This document shows, in pieces, positions 5,692-5,704 of a DNA stretch of 5,704 nucleotides (position 1 is the first letter of the stretch; each line of letters begins with the position of its first letter). A model generated the notes under the pieces. It saw only the letters and a list, made by a program, of their open reading frames with translations. It had not been told where the DNA came from and did not search any database. The DNA lies in assembly GCA_030621255.1 (NCBI GenBank), contig JAUXHZ010000089.1:1-5704 (forward strand). Direction: 5' to 3'. The stretch is from Candidatus Latescibacterota bacterium. GTDB taxonomy: Bacteria > Krumholzibacteriota > Krumholzibacteriia > Krumholzibacteriales > WJIX01. Made by a program: the position numbers and the translations under genes.

Positions 5692-5704
5692 AGGACTTCG
5701 ATAG

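Overview
All recognisable genes lie on the minus strand, so transcription runs from the right edge of the window to the left. The window shows a tRNA operon (5333-5617), then a four-gene 2-oxoacid:ferredoxin oxidoreductase operon (5138 down to 794). After a non-coding gap (458-793) comes the start of a type IV pilin-like gene that runs off the left edge. The organism looks like an anaerobic or facultatively anaerobic bacterium: bacterial Shine-Dalgarno sequences, a TGnTATAAT promoter, a bacterial-type pseudopilin, and a low-potential TPP/iron-sulfur enzyme. The lineage cannot be fixed from this sequence.

Right part. Three tRNA genes follow one another: Ser(UGA), Ser(GCU) and Arg(ACG). The two serine genes encode their CCA end and the arginine gene does not. 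A short hairpin with a T run follows tRNA-Arg, then a cluster of small inverted repeats, and then a sigma70-like promoter candidate (TTGACC, 18 bp, TATGCT) that would serve the oxidoreductase operon.

Middle part. The operon order is gamma subunit (porG); a 559-residue fusion of a GltD/NfnB-like FAD-NAD(P)H oxidoreductase with a C-terminal ferredoxin domain (in place of a separate porD); alpha subunit (porA); and beta subunit (porB). The last three genes are joined by 4-nt ATGA stop/start overlaps, each with a good Shine-Dalgarno sequence inside the preceding gene, which suggests translational coupling and fixed stoichiometry. Together they should interconvert pyruvate (or a related 2-oxoacid) plus CoA with acetyl-CoA plus CO2. 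TPP is in the beta/alpha core, CoA chemistry involves gamma, and electrons pass through iron-sulfur clusters. The flavoprotein fusion suggests that electrons may go to or come from NAD(P)H as well as soluble ferredoxin.

Left part. The 336-bp gap holds a perfect 8-bp inverted repeat just after porB, a 14-bp perfect palindrome, two further hairpins, and an extended -10 promoter for the pilin-like gene with a second palindrome near its -35 position. The pilin-like gene encodes a GspH/FimT-type pseudopilin with Asp instead of the usual Glu at mature position 5. I did not find a convincingly new system. The most interesting points are the fused electron-transfer subunit and the structured intergenic DNA.
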